From Owenia fusiformis (lineage: Eukaryota > Annelida > Polychaeta > Sabellida > Oweniidae), in assembly GCA_903813345.2 (NCBI GenBank), contig CAIIXF020000002.1, forward strand, positions 26,366,455 through 26,430,454: DNA of 64,000 nucleotides, in the 5' to 3' direction. The position numbers and the translations under genes are program-made. Below are positions 37,051 through 52,000 of this stretch, piece by piece. A model generated the notes under the pieces. That model had not been told where the DNA came from, did not search any database, and saw only the letters and a list, made by a program, of their open reading frames with translations. Positions within the stretch are counted from its first letter, which is position 1. The number at the start of each line of letters is the position of its first letter.

Positions 37051-40000
37051 GTATGTGTATAAATGCGAGGGTTGATTCAAAATGAATGGACAACAATAAA
37101 AAAACATTGCAATTGAGTTTTGCTGAATAGCGATTCGATTGTACGTAGCCATTTAATATTTTTTCATTTAGTGGATAATTCCTTGCACGGTTACATAATA
37201 AACCGTTCCCTACTCGAATCATTTCTTGTGTCCACATATGTTAATTGCTTTTGAACCATCCTTTATTCTTATACAATGAAGTGACCATAATCATAGCACA
37301 CGAGAAAGTTCGTGAATAGAATTGTATTTGAGGAATTCGGGAAGTTAATACTTATTTACAACAATATTGTTTACTCGATGACAGGTCAAAGGCAATAGTA
37401 TTGCATCACTTGGCATTGATGCTATACATAGGTTCAAATGAAGCAAACAAAGTTAACAATTGCTTTCAAAAATGATTATATTATTTCCAGTCATTCCAAA
37501 ATCTGCAGTATTCATTAATACCTACTCAAACAAAAGTTATGGAATATCGTACGATCTCCCTGGCACTATTGCTTCAATTTCAAAGGGATCAAAACAGTTC
37601 TTCATCCGAGCCCCTGGACTAACCGGACAATCAGGGACAGTTTCTTTGGAAAGTGTGGAATATCCCGGTTATTTTCTGCGACACTATGGGGCCTCGTGGG
37701 TAGGCTTCAAGAACATGAGTGAAGTAGGAAGCAATACTTCAGAAGCAACATTCACCATCCGTAGGAATAAGTGGTTCCAAGACAGTGTAGCATTTGAATC
37801 AGTGCTCTCCCCAGAATCCTTTCTCGCGCATGACAACTACAGGGTATTATTGTACCCAGATACAGGATCTCAACAATTTGCTAAGGATGCATCGTTCAGG
37901 TTACTGGAAGGTATGTGTGTAGTTAATAAAGCAACAAGTGCAGTAACACTTAAATCCCGTTTTGTCAATAATGAAGAATCGCTGCCGCCATTTTTTTTAT
38001 TTCAGGGAGTAGTAGTTGAACACATTGGAAAGAATAATGACAATGTTTCTTTATGCCCTTCAGCTTATTGCCCTAGTATGGTTGGAATGGAGCCAACTGA
38101 TTTACCACGAACGGGTGACACAAAGGCGAAGCTAATGATTGGTTATAAGTTCACGTGTGATGGACACGTGACCGGATGGAAGCTATACCGGATGTGGAAT
38201 GGAACCGTATTTGCGTCAATATGGAGACCTCTTCTCAACACCACAAATAACTATCAGGTCATTTATTCCATGGAAATGCCAGCATCAGACCAAGGGAAAC
38301 AATATGTAAATGAAATTGAGCCATTTCCTGTCACAAAGGGTGATTTCATTGGGATTCATTACCCAAATAATGCAATAGACTCTGTCATTCCTGAGACAAG
38401 GAACGATTCAAATGATAGTGATTATCTCAGAATAAAAACTTTTGTATATAGCGTAGAGGTGTATAACGAGGACATCGACAATACTACAGTCGTAGATGTA
38501 TCTGATTTTACGCCCAATGAAAGAGCAATTGCGATAGCTGCTGAGTTTACCGAAAATTTCAAATATAGGAAAGGTAGGGATATTTTTCAGTCGGTGAATG
38601 TATTTAACAAATTATAACAGGTAATCCGTCTCAATGATTCGAATAATCAACAAAGTTTGTACGTGGTCATTTTACAAAATTATGGGAAAGGTAATGTTTT
38701 GTAAAAAGAACATCAGGTCAAAAAATGATTCAACAAACGTGCATGATGATTTTACTTGCAGAATGTCGGGATGACCGCAAAGGTGAAAAATATGAAGGGA
38801 GTATATCTCAGACCACTGATGGTATAACATGCCAACGTTGGGATGTCCAATTTCCCCATAAGCATGACAAAATGGACAGTTCATACTTTCCGGATCAACG
38901 TTTAGAAGATGCAGCAAATAACTGTAGAAATCCCTCAAATGACCCTGGGACAAAACCTTGGTGTTATACGAGTGACCCAAGCGTTCGATGGCAGTATTGT
39001 GATGTTCCTGCTTGTGGTATGTTGCAATAAGATAAATCAATAATTAAAAGATCGATCTGAGTCAATAAATACCTAACTTTATCTAAAACTGCTCGATTCA
39101 TTTTAATGTACTATATGATATGTTTCTTTCCTGCAGCATGCCAAGCATCAAAATTAGGAAAGGAATACACTGGTAAACTAAATTTCACAAAGTCTGGTTT
39201 ACCTTGCCAAAGATGGGACTCCCAAACACCACACCAACATCCAAACTTTACGGGATTTCCCAATGGTTCACAGAGTGAAGCTGAAAACTATTGTCGTAAT
39301 CCAAACAACAATGCCGTGGGATTGTGGTGTTTTACGACAAATCCCAGTATATTTTGGGAACCTTGTGATGCTCCAAAATGCAGTGAGTAATCATGTTAAG
39401 AGAGCTTTAGAATTCCCACAACGGGTTAAGTACGTTGCTGATTTTAGATACGGACTAAATATTTTGATTCTTCAAATAAGTTGTAAAGTTGATAAGCTAT
39501 AACATATGATGCAATATGATGACTTTGTATTTTAGATTGTAAAGCAACCGTAGCAGGGCATCAATTCACGGGGTCCATATCAGTTACGAAATCAGGAAAA
39601 CGCTGTCAGCGCTGGGACAAACAGGACCCACACGAACACATTTATTATGACGTATCAAACTTCCCGGATATATCATTTGACGATGCGTCTAACCATTGTA
39701 GAAATCCTGACCAGACATACTCAAAGGGCCCTTGGTGCTACACAACCGATAGAGACGTCCGTTGGGAAGATTGTGCTGTTCCACTTTGTGGTAAAGTAGT
39801 AGTATCGGTGGGCAGGGGGAAATGGTCTGTGTATACCATATTGTCAGGATAATTTGGTTTGGTATATAATGTTTACCCATGGTACTGTGTATGTATACAA
39901 TATTTCTATTTCCAGATTTCGCTATAAATGCTACAGAGGTTCCCCCTCTTACCCAGCCCACAGTTGCTCCAGGTAAATAATGTATAAACAATCTAGGTTA

Positions 40001-43000
40001 TCATAATGTTAAGTCGAACATTGTAATAAGTCAGTATACTGTAAATTGTCATGCGCATGATACTCTGTGTAGCAGCATTGATGTGTTCCCACCCGGCCCC
40101 CTTGGTGTATAAACCTTTGTCGACTAGTTTGGGAAACATTTAAGTCAAGAATACCATGGCAACCTGCAGTGAATTGTTTCAAGGAACATTAACAAAAATC
40201 AGTCCTTTACAGGTCCACGTATCCATGCATCTAATTCACAATCCTTGCTTCCGGCTTTTTGACATCAGATGTTTTATAGGACAATGCCCATTGCGAGTAG
40301 GACGAATGCCGACAGATTTGAAGTTACATGGGACAAACTGGCTTCATCTTATGATTGGTAACCCTATGCCATGTGACGGTTACGTCACCGCTTGGGAGTA
40401 TTATAGGACGAACATGTATTCTATAGCATTGGCAGGGATATGGCGTCCTATGGGGAATGATACATACAAGTTGCTTATGAAAACCATATTACCTGGACTT
40501 CCAGTCTACACTACGGGTAATGTAGAATCAATTTTAAAATGATATATACTATTTACATATTACCACTATCTGTAATTTAGTTATCCAAAAACTCATTCCA
40601 TTTTTAATGGAAAACATTAACAATTCGATTGAATTCTAAAGTGATCAGATGAAAGATTGTCAACTAACGTATATAGTTGGCTGTTCTATTTAGATGTACG
40701 ACGAATATTTTGTATTTCAGGTGTAAATAAAGTATATGTTCCACTTAAACGACCAGTTCAAAAGGGTGACGTTATTGGTGTCCATTTCTATTTTGGAGAA
40801 CCACTGGTTGCTATCCCGATGTCTATTGGAAACGATGGCGTAAATCAAACAGAGCTATATGAGTAAAATATCGCTTTATTTACATAGTATTTTCATAGCA
40901 TCTTTGCAAGTGTTCATTTATGAAAACATTATAATATTACACATTATTCAAGTACCTGTTATTAAGCAAATCTGAATTTCGTGAGTATGCTGGAATGCTT
41001 ATCAAAGAAAATATATACGTTGTTTGCATCGGAATCCGAATTCCTACTCATTAGAACACCGTTTCGAAATATACGGAAAATGTATGATGTAAATGGTGTT
41101 CAATTTACTAGACCCTGCATACGTGCTTACATTTAACTGCATAGTTAATTGTTTGATATTTTCGTAGGACGATTGTTGCCAAACGGTACGACAGAGATAT
41201 GGCTCCTGGTAATATCTTCGACTTTTCTGAGTGGAGTAAAGTAAAACTCACAATGGCGATATGGGCACACTTTGAAGGTACCGACTTGTTATTTTCATGA
41301 AAATGTTCGACTCCAAATCATATATATATCATTTATATTGCATAATTTATGTACATGTATCTTGTTATCACTTCGTACAATGAAATGTAAAACTGCACTT
41401 ATCTATCGCGACAATTATGTTATTTGGTAGTTTTCGATAATACGCGCCCTTTAATCCACGTGCTTTTAAATTCGCGCTAATCACCCAGACGCGAATATAG
41501 CGGAAATTAGGGCACCTTGAAAATTTGGGCTTTTACAGTACTCAAAAATATCTGTTGTGATATGATATGTTGCAGCTTTGGACAACCAGACGTATGTCAC
41601 ACCAACTCCGACAGAACCTCCACTCTCCCTAAGTCATGGCAAGTATAAGTAAAACATGATGTAATACTACACGATATGATTTGAATTTGAGACTGACCAA
41701 TTTGATTCAGGAAATTAGCTAGCGACATTTTTATTCCATTTATACAGAAGATGGCCCATTTGTATTCGAATCAGACGCGAAACCAGGATACTACATCGGT
41801 TATAACCCTCTAAAAGATGCATACTTGCTACCCAATGCCGAGAAACTATTTACGATCCACAACCCTGGCTTAACTTGGGAGTATGGAAATGTATCGCTTC
41901 AGTCAGTTGAATTCCCAGGATTCTTCCTGAGGGTGAATCATTTAGAATTATATCTCGAGTCATACGAGAAGTCCGTTATGAAGGATGACTTCAAACGAGA
42001 TGCAACTTTTACAATGCGTGTAAGTGTGGTATCACCAATGATCTTAATCTGATTACTAAAATGTATCAATATACAGTGTGTTATGTACATCGATTATGGC
42101 ATGTACTGTAGATTGATAAAAATAGAATAGCCATCATTGACTTGGGCTAATAAACTTGTATTTTAGGAGAGCTATTGGTTTGATAACTACACTGCCTTTG
42201 AATCAGTGACCCGACCTAAATATTTCATAAAAACAGAGAACACAAGGCTTGTCATTGCCCTCGACCAGGCTTCATCGATTGCTTTTAAACACGAAGCAGG
42301 GTTCAGGAAATGGAGGGAATGTAAACTGAGCAGACCTGGTACCTCCTACCAAGGCAAATTGAGCACTTCAAGAAATCACAAAATTTGCCAAAGATGGGAT
42401 TCTCAGACTCCACACCGACACAATTTTACAGACTCTAGTTTGTTTCCCGATGATTCATTAGAAATGGCTGGAAATGCTTGTCGTAACCCTGATAATGATG
42501 CGAATGGACCTTGGTGCTTAGTGAGCGATCACGTCCTCACTTGGGACTATTGCGACATAGATTTCTGTGGTAAGATTTAGAATATAGTTTAACTTACACT
42601 GGTAGCATCACAGCTTTACGCACACTTAATCGAAAATATCATATACTTTCTTAAATATATCATCAACATTTCTTAAATACTGCCAATGTTATTTACATAC
42701 TTGACATGTAAAACGTGCATACAATATGAGAATGCATTATTCAAAGGTTTTAAGCATTTAATAAGTATTACCGATATCTAATAATTTCGTTTTCAGAGTG
42801 TCGGTCAAGTTTTAAGGGCGAAAACTACCAGGGAACCGTGTCCAAAACAATCAGTGGTAAAACTTGTCAACGCTGGGACAGTCAATACCCACATGCGCAT
42901 GCGTACACAGATGCAACCAAATTTCCTGGGGGAGATATAGAGGACGCAGCTAACCATTGTCGAAATCCACGCCCACTTTATTCGAATGCATGGTGCTTCA

Positions 43001-46000
43001 CTACAGACCCCGACACTAGATTTGAAATATGTAACATCCCCATGTGTGGTAAGAAAAAACGAAAAATAAGCCCGAAAAATATTCCTTGTTTAGTGTTATC
43101 ATAAAAAATTGACCTTCTACCCTTGAGAAAACCTCCATCACTCGGTCTAACGGCGAATTCAACTCATCTTGGATTTCTATAAAACACTTGCACTCGATCG
43201 AGATCCTTCATTTGTATCATATATATGTGCTTTATTTAAAACATGTTCTATATTACGTTCTAATTGTAGGATTTATGCCCATTGGGCCACCTATTACAAT
43301 GCCCCCTATAACAAGACCACCGCCAGGTTAGTCCAAGCACTTGTACCATTTATTTTTTGTTTTTCAATATGAATAACATATGTGAAAATCAATTGTAAGT
43401 TATTTACATCAAAGTGTACATTTATTCTAATATTTTATTCAAGGAACTTGTCCAAAGGAAGTAGGAAGTCCTCCAACTGATCTGCCCCACACCGGAACTA
43501 ATTGGGCCCACCTAATGACCGGCCATACGTTCCCGTGTGACGGTTACCTCAACGCCTGGCAGTACTTTAGAGGCAACCCTAATGGAAATGTTTATGCTAC
43601 GATATGGCGCCCCATTGCCAAGTCTCAGCATCAACTCATCAAGAAGACACTTCTTCCTTCTGATACAGCGGGCATTCATACAGTAGCATTATCCCAACAT
43701 GTTCCAATCAAACAGGGTGATTTCATTGGAATTCACTATGAGGCTGTCAGTACTGAACCGATTATACCTTTAGCTAAAGATGGCGACAATGCACTGTTTG
43801 CCTACGACCTATATGATACTGCTAATATTGAACGTTACAACGCGGATCTGAATGAAGGGAATGTGGTCGATCTTGGCATATGGAGTAAGAAAAGAGTAAG
43901 ATTTGCTATCCGCGCTTTCTTGGAAGGTACGTTCAAAATGCATTGCTTACCAAAAACCACCGTAACGCAACGCATCTCTCTGTCTCTCTCTGCCTGTCTC
44001 TCTGACTGGACGCACCTTATCCAAGACCATTTAACCCTGGGTCACCATTCTTTAACATATTAAATGGGTCAAAGGGTATCTACGAAGGGCATTCCCTATC
44101 TTTATATTTGTCATTCACTTAGGATATGCTATGAAAACTCATAATAAAGTAACTTAGGTCAAAGTCATTCCAAAGTCATTTGTCAATATTTTTGGCGTTT
44201 AAAGGCATTGATGGGGGATGTTGTGACTATTGGCGAATGGCGACCCATTATGAGGTGGCCTGAGTTCAAGGTCAACATTAATGAGGTCAATGTCATCCCG
44301 ATAGAGAATGTTATGTATCTAGGCATTTTGGCTTTTTAAGGCCATTTAGGGTTACTGTGACTCTAGAATCCATTCTCAAGTGAAATGTCAATGTCAAGAT
44401 ACTTGGCGTTTTAAGCTATTTCGGACTGCTTTGACCCCATGCCGACCCATTATTAGTCGACCTGAGGTCAATGTTTATGGATCAAGGTCATTCAAATGTA
44501 AAGGGTTGATATTAATATCGTAGTATTTGCCGTTTTAAGGCTTTGGGTCTACACTGACCCTTGGCTACCGAGGATTAATTAAAGTGACATGAGGTCAAAC
44601 TTAAATTTCGTCGTTACATCAAATTAGGATACTCTGTTTCATCCAAATGGGTGGATTTCTAGCATGAGTTTAATTCGGAAACGACCCAGTATTTCTTTCT
44701 GGAAAAAAACGATTTGAAAAAAGTTGGAAGCATTTTTTTAATTTATTAAAGTATACTCTTCAAGTACTGTATGTCAAAACGTGAATGACCAAAATTCGAA
44801 TGAAATACTAAAGATATATGCAAAATATAAACATGAACCAAGCATTATACTAATGGCAGATAGTTATGTGATATTGAAATTTTGTAGATCCGGATATAGA
44901 GTGCAAGATATCAGAAAATGGCGAGGAGTATAAAGGGCGTGTATCGGTGACCCAATACGGCATTCCTTGTCAACGTTGGGACTCGCAATCACCACATGCT
45001 CATAACTACGTGGATCCATCTCGGTAGGGCAACCATGTTGGAAGACTAATGTTAAATGGGAGAAATTGAATAATTTGTCAAACGAAGAGTAAAGATCATT
45101 ATGTAAAAACACGTTTTCAAAACATTGATCATACCAGAACAACTGTTGTTTTAGGTTTCCAGACAAAGCCCTCTCAGATGCTGGTAGTTACTGTCGCAAT
45201 CCATTGCCAGCTGATCCCAATGGACCATGGTGTTACACGACTGACCCAAGTATTATCTGGCAGTATTGCAACATACCTCCCTGTTGTAAGTGTATTTCCA
45301 AATGAGTACAACCTTCATTGCTCGTTGAACTTCATTAACAATCTCAAGACTAAAATATATAAGTTTCATAACCGACTGATGTACATTGAAATCCATTTAT
45401 GCACGTTCTTCTCAATTAGAAAAGTCATCGACAGAAAGATTACTTAGTAATATGTATTTGCTATTAATTCTAATTTCAAGAGTTCATGCTTTTTGATGAC
45501 TGTGTTTGATTTTCATTTGTCCTTGGTAGTCATTATCTTAGGTAACTTACTGCCTTGATCATTCCAGCTACCCCTGCTAATACAACGACCTCACCTTCCA
45601 CAACGAAGTCCCCATCTGGAGCATCGAGTTAGTATTCAGACTGTTTCTTAATCTTTGCTAACTAAAAGTAATTTTCAATATGACATCTGATCAATTTAAT
45701 TTAATTTTCTATTCACTATTTTTTTTATTTCAGAACAAGGTCCATTATACATAGTTTCTAAGAATAAACCTGCTCATGATTTCGGGTTGGATAGTAACGG
45801 AAGAGGCATACTCATGAGAGGCGGTGATTTATTTTATATATTAAGTCCAGGTCTGAACTTCCAGAAAGGAACTATCTCTTTCGAATCCGTTGAACTTCCA
45901 GGATCATTTCTACGAAACTCAGGTGGTAAAATTAAATTGGAGGAATTCTCGAGTGTTCCATCTTTTCTTCATAGTGCCACTTTCTGGGAAAGAGAGAATC

Positions 46001-49000
46001 AGTTTTTCAGCAACTACACGGCATATGAATCAGTGGAGAACCCTGGATTTTACATTAGACACTCGGCGAACAGCCTCGTACTCGAGGAGTTTAGTGGACG
46101 ACATGTGTTTACGGAGGATGCAAGTTTCTGGAATGTAATAGGTATGGAATTGGACAAATCGACGTGTTGCTAAAATCATGCATACACTTGAAAATCTCAG
46201 TCGATTTTATGTTAATCAAGGTCATTGAAACATGGAATCAATCGCATTCTTTTGAAAATTAATAAAACCGAATTAGCAGATGCGTTTATTTACTGCTTTT
46301 TATTTAGCAAACTGTACTGATAAAGTTGGTTCTACACCTGTCCAATACCCTAGAATTGGAGTCACAACTGCGTTACTTATGACAAACAATACATTTCCTT
46401 GTGATGGCTACGTCACTCGGTGGGAATACTTCCGGGTCACTGGAGCACCTGCATTCGTTGGAGTGTGGCGCTTTAACGGTGGTACTAGTTACACTCTAGT
46501 TGCTGAACGCGTGTTATCGTCAACTTTAGCCAACCACACTGGGTTAGAAGAGTTCACACCAAGAGATCCAGTTAAAGTAAAAAAGGGTGATTTTATAGGT
46601 ATGTACATGGAGAAAAGTATGGTTAATTAAAGTGACTTAATTGTTAGTACAACAATGTGACAAAAACATCAAAACTGTACTTTATTACTACTAGATTTAT
46701 TTCCCCTCCATTACTTGGAGATAATATAATAATTATGTATTACAGACATATCGAATACTTGAGAATATCTTATTTCTAAACAGGTGTAACATACATAGAG
46801 CTTACGAGGAGACCCGCCATACCTGCAGCTACAATTGATGATGGGTTTGTCGGCGATGACCGTCTCTTTGACACGATAAATGCGCAGTTTTATACCGATG
46901 ATACAAATGTTGGCAAATCAATCGACGTCTCTGGTTATCAACCTACAAAAGTTACAGTTGCACTCGCGATCCGTGCACATTTTAGAGGTATTAAACTACT
47001 AATAAAAATCATAAAACACCTACACTGACAACGCATATTACCTTTATCGTGTGTGACGTGACGTGAACGCACATTTGGAAATCAAAATACTGCCATGTTT
47101 TACATAGTCAACATTATCAATAATAAGTCTTAGACCATGTATTTGTATGGTTTGTTTTTAGAGTCGAATCCACCTGCCCCGCCTCTTCCTCCATCAGCCT
47201 CTGGTAAGTCAGAATATTTCCATATATTACTTATTCAGTGGATCCGTTTTTAAATGTTGTTATATACTCATACTGTAGAATGTTGAATTATGAATATAAT
47301 TAGTTCACCACTACGATGGTTTGAATATATTTCAATCACAATTGAATCATTGAGGGATGCATTGACATTTAATGAATCCAAATAGTATAATCAAGTTATC
47401 CCTAGAAAGCAACGCGAGAACGATTTGATGTAAGGGATTACCCTTTGGGACAACCAAACCAAATATAAAAATGCCCAATGGACGCTACACTACTTTCTGG
47501 CAAAACTTGGATTAATATGAAACAGTTTATACTCGCCATTGACGAGATATTAAAAATTATTAAACATAACATATTTTGTAATTGCTTTTTACAAACACTT
47601 TTTGTTTTGTAGACTGCAAACATACCGGGAGGGGAACTAGATACACAGGGACAAAGACGAGAACAAGAAGAGGGTTCATTTGCCAGAGGTGGGACAGTCA
47701 AACCCCACATAGACATGACAAAATAGACGCTGAACTTTTCCCCGACAAGACATTGGCTGATGCCGCGAATTTTTGCAGGTTTGATTTACGAGTAAAACCA
47801 TGGGATTGATCTCCAACGCATTAAAAAGGCTATTCATTGAATGAAACTTTTATCATAACCAGTATTAGAAAAACTACTTTGTTTGCATTCGAGATCCTGT
47901 TTTTTTCAGGAATCCGCAGGGTGATATTGGCGAGGAGCCATGGTGTTACACTTTAGATCCTGGCACTGTTTGGGACTATTGTGACATTCCTAACTGTGGT
48001 AAGCTCATCTTATAACTTCAATATTTTACCTTAAAAACTTGTATTTAATGATATTTTTATAAGCCTGAACAGTACAATATGAGGATACAAATGGAAATAC
48101 TTTAACATTTGAAAAATGGATTAATTCTTATAATGATGTATTAATTAAATTATGTAAATTGTCATGTGAGGCGAAACAATTTTAAATAAATTATTGTATC
48201 GTTGCACCAAATGCCCAAATGATTAGGAGATGGTTTGATAAATAGATTGAACGAAGTTGGATTAAGCATATCTTGTCTATATATTCTCCAGACTGCAGTG
48301 CCCTGGAGCTTGGCACAGATTACATGGGAACTGTTAATTCATCAAGAAGTGGCTTCCAGTGTCAGAGATGGGATTCACAAACTCCAAATCCTCATCCTAT
48401 GTACAATGATACAAGCTTTCCCGATGGTTCTGCGACTCTTGCTGAAAACTTTTGTAGAAACCCCGATAACTCATCTTCAGGCCCTTGGTGCTTCACCCTT
48501 CAACCAGGTGTCCCGAGAGAGGAGTGTGATATTGCTCGATGTGGTAGGTATATGTATATTATCTTATGTCATTGAGTGATTAATGTAAGGGACGCATAGA
48601 TTGTTGTTTTACCTAGTGAGTAAGGACAATAAAAATACTGAAAATATAGGTGAAGATATCAGCTTGTGTATTGACTGCATTTTAATCAGTATTACTGTAT
48701 TATCAGTTCTACTTTTGATTGTCTAGTTATTAGGGTGGCTCAAAATAAATTTTTTTTGGAAATGTTATGCTCCCTACATGAATCGAGTTGCATTTTGGGG
48801 TAAATATCACCTGTGATTTTTTTCAATTTTTTTAGTCAACTTTTAGGGGTCCCCCACAACCCATAGGCTTAACATTTGCCCATAGGCTTAACATTGGTGG
48901 GCGTCGCCCAAAAAACGTACTTTATAGAAGCTCTTTTTCTAGTGATTCAATTATATTCTTTGAAGAAAACCAACATTGTATATGATATTAATAGATGTTT

Positions 49001-52000
49001 AAATCATCATAATACTCTGTTTCATCATGTGAACTTATATAAAAGGTTATACTTACAATATCCTATTAACAAAATATATATAACAAGGCTTGTATAATTA
49101 TTTGAACAAGTACAGTTTTAGAGAATCATGTCTCATATATGATTGGTATTTAAACTGAAAAAGGTATATTCATTCTTGTCATTTGATGTTTTAAACATGG
49201 TTCAAATCAGCTTTTCTTATATGTGACACTCTTCGTCTATGATCTGAGCGTACAACACATACAATGTCACGATGCGCCGCGTCATGGGTCATTTGAGAGC
49301 ATTCCTGTACCAGCTTCACTGCTCGTTTAGCTGGATCATTAACAGAATGCAGGTCTTGACAGAAATTCTATCGGCAGTACGACCCTGATATAGCAAACGC
49401 AGCTCTTCGCAGTGTAAGACGCCATCTATGGTACCTCTGCCCTGAATTTGTTGTTTTGTCCCTATTCGACGAATACACTGCCAGAGAGGAGAAGCAGGAG
49501 TTTGCTACAGCACTGCTCAACATCCCACGGCCTGTATAATTTGCAACTGGCAAACCAGGACAGCCTGACTTCAACCCAGTTGCTGCTCACTTAGGCAATA
49601 TTAAACCATCACTAGCAATGTTTGTCACTGAGAGATCATGGCTCTTATTTCAAATCCTGGAATCAGATCCAATTATATGGCTTCAAGAGAATCCAGTTGC
49701 ATGGCATACACATCCAACTTATGTTCAAACCCAGAATTTCTGTCAAGACCTGCATTCTGTTAATGATCCAGCTGAACGAGCAGTGAAGCTGGTACAGGAA
49801 TGCTCTCAAATGACCCATGATGTGGCGCATCGTGACAATGTATGTGTTGTACGCTCAGATCAAAGAGGAAGAGTGTCACATCTAAGAAAAGCTGATCTGA
49901 ACCATGTTTAAAACATCAAATGTCAAGAATGAATATACCTTTTACAGTTTAAACAATTATAATGACAATACCAAATCATATACCAAACATGATTCTCTAA
50001 AACTGTACTTGTTCAAATAATTATACTGGTCCAATGTACCTGATATTTTGGTAATAGGATATGGTAAGTATAACCTTTTATATAAGTTCATATGATGAAA
50101 CAGAGTAATATGATGATTTAAACATCTAATCATATCATATACAATGTTGTTTTTCTTCTGACAACATAAATAAATCACTAGAAAAAAAGCTTCTACAAAG
50201 TACGATTTTTGGCGACGCCCACTAATGTAAAGCCTATGGGCAAACTTCAAAGGCTGTGGGGGACCCCTAAAAGTTGACATTAAAATTTGAAAAAAAATCA
50301 CAGGTGATATTTACCCCAAAATGCAACTCGATTCATGTAGGGAGCATAACATTTCCAAAAAAAAATTATTTTGAGCCACCCTACTAGTTATTCATTTACA
50401 ATTCACAATTAGTAACATACTTTTAAATTGAGGAAGGACGGATAAGTAAAAGAATATTAGCAAGTGTTACATTATGGTTTTATTCTAGAATGTAAAGCCA
50501 CCAAAGGGGGTTGGGAATATGGAGGTAGAAGATCTAAAACAATCTCAGGTCGCACTTGTCAGAGGTGGGATCAACAGACGCCACATAATCACGTGTAAGT
50601 AAGCAACTTTCCAGACGTTTACCAGCTTATTATTAGCACATCTATAGTAGTACCTATTCGTTTGTCAAATTATTAACGTTTAAGGCCGCGGAAACAACAA
50701 GTATTACATTTGCCAGGTTCGATCTCAATTTACCAACTTCATCATAGGAAATTCAACAATTTGTTTTGTATTTTTTTCAATGATACTACTGATTTTACAG
50801 GGAAATATGAAGAAATAAAAAAATTATTGAATCGTATTACATGAAAAAATCGTATTGGAGCGCATTACTTGAAGAAATCGTATTGTGCCCGGGAAAAATC
50901 GTTTTGAAGCGTATTAACCTATTTTTGGTTTCCAGGTTATTTTTAATATTTTAAACCTTTAACCTTTTTAACTTCTAACAATGCGCATTTATTAATATAA
51001 TGTAACATTTTAGAGGGATGTATTATTGAATTAATCGCCTATTTCTGGTCGGGATTGAATATGGGTTTTATTCCACAGAAATATCATATTACCCTTGGGC
51101 AATATGATATTGACACTCGGCCGATTCGCTCCCTTCGGCCAATATCATATTGTTCCTCGGAATAAAATCTATATTCAATCCCTCCAAGAAAATAACCTAT
51201 ATGTATCGTATCGTATCGTATTATACTGTATTGTATTGTATTGTATTGTATTAAGTATTGTATTGTATTGAAATGATAGTCCAATGCTTAACACTACTTC
51301 AAATAAAACGGTACCATGGTGTACAAACACACTGTATAACTATTATAGATTCACAGAAGATTGGATGTTTCCTGACGCGACTGTGTCTGACGCAAAATCT
51401 TACTGTCGTAACCCAGACATACTTGTATTTGGTGGACCATGGTGCTACACAACTGACCCTGACCAACGGACAGAGTTCTGCGATATTGAGCTGTGTCGTA
51501 AGTTGTTTTGTAACCGTTACTTATACATGCAAAACTGTTCAAAATGAGACTCAAAATTTCGAGTTTTGGACGTTTGACCCTTCATAAATCATAACACACA
51601 ACTCTTTCAAGAAAATAATCAGCATTCTTTGCAAAACGGTATGCTCTCAAATGTTGAAATGCATTTTATTTTCGTTAAATAACCGACAGAGTGAAGTAGT
51701 GACTTAAAGTGTGACTATGCAGTTTGAATATGTGTAAGTAAGGTCTTGAGGAATTATCACATTATTTACGTCATAGAATTATCAGCATTGTTTTACATCA
51801 ACCACATAATTATCATCTTCCAGCAACGCCTCCTACCACACCAAACCCAGCGACCACATCACCAACCACACCATTATCCACTGCAACGCCTCCTGAATGT
51901 CCAGAGTTCGTTGGCAGACCAGTAGGTGATCTTCCCCTCAGAGGCAATCCTTGGGCACACATCATGCTGAACATGACGTTTCCATGCGATGGCTATGTCA

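Noticed and set aside
37995-38063. Acceptor TTTCAG at 38007 as the start of exon 4
   Set aside because: Joining in phase 1 there produces an immediate in-frame TGA. The CTTCAG ending at 38063 keeps the frame and starts just before the X-module Cys.
43930-44062. Extension of X module 3 beyond 43926
   Set aside because: The continued frame (Ser/Leu-rich) is intron read-through after a good GTACGT donor, and all other X modules end at the same point.
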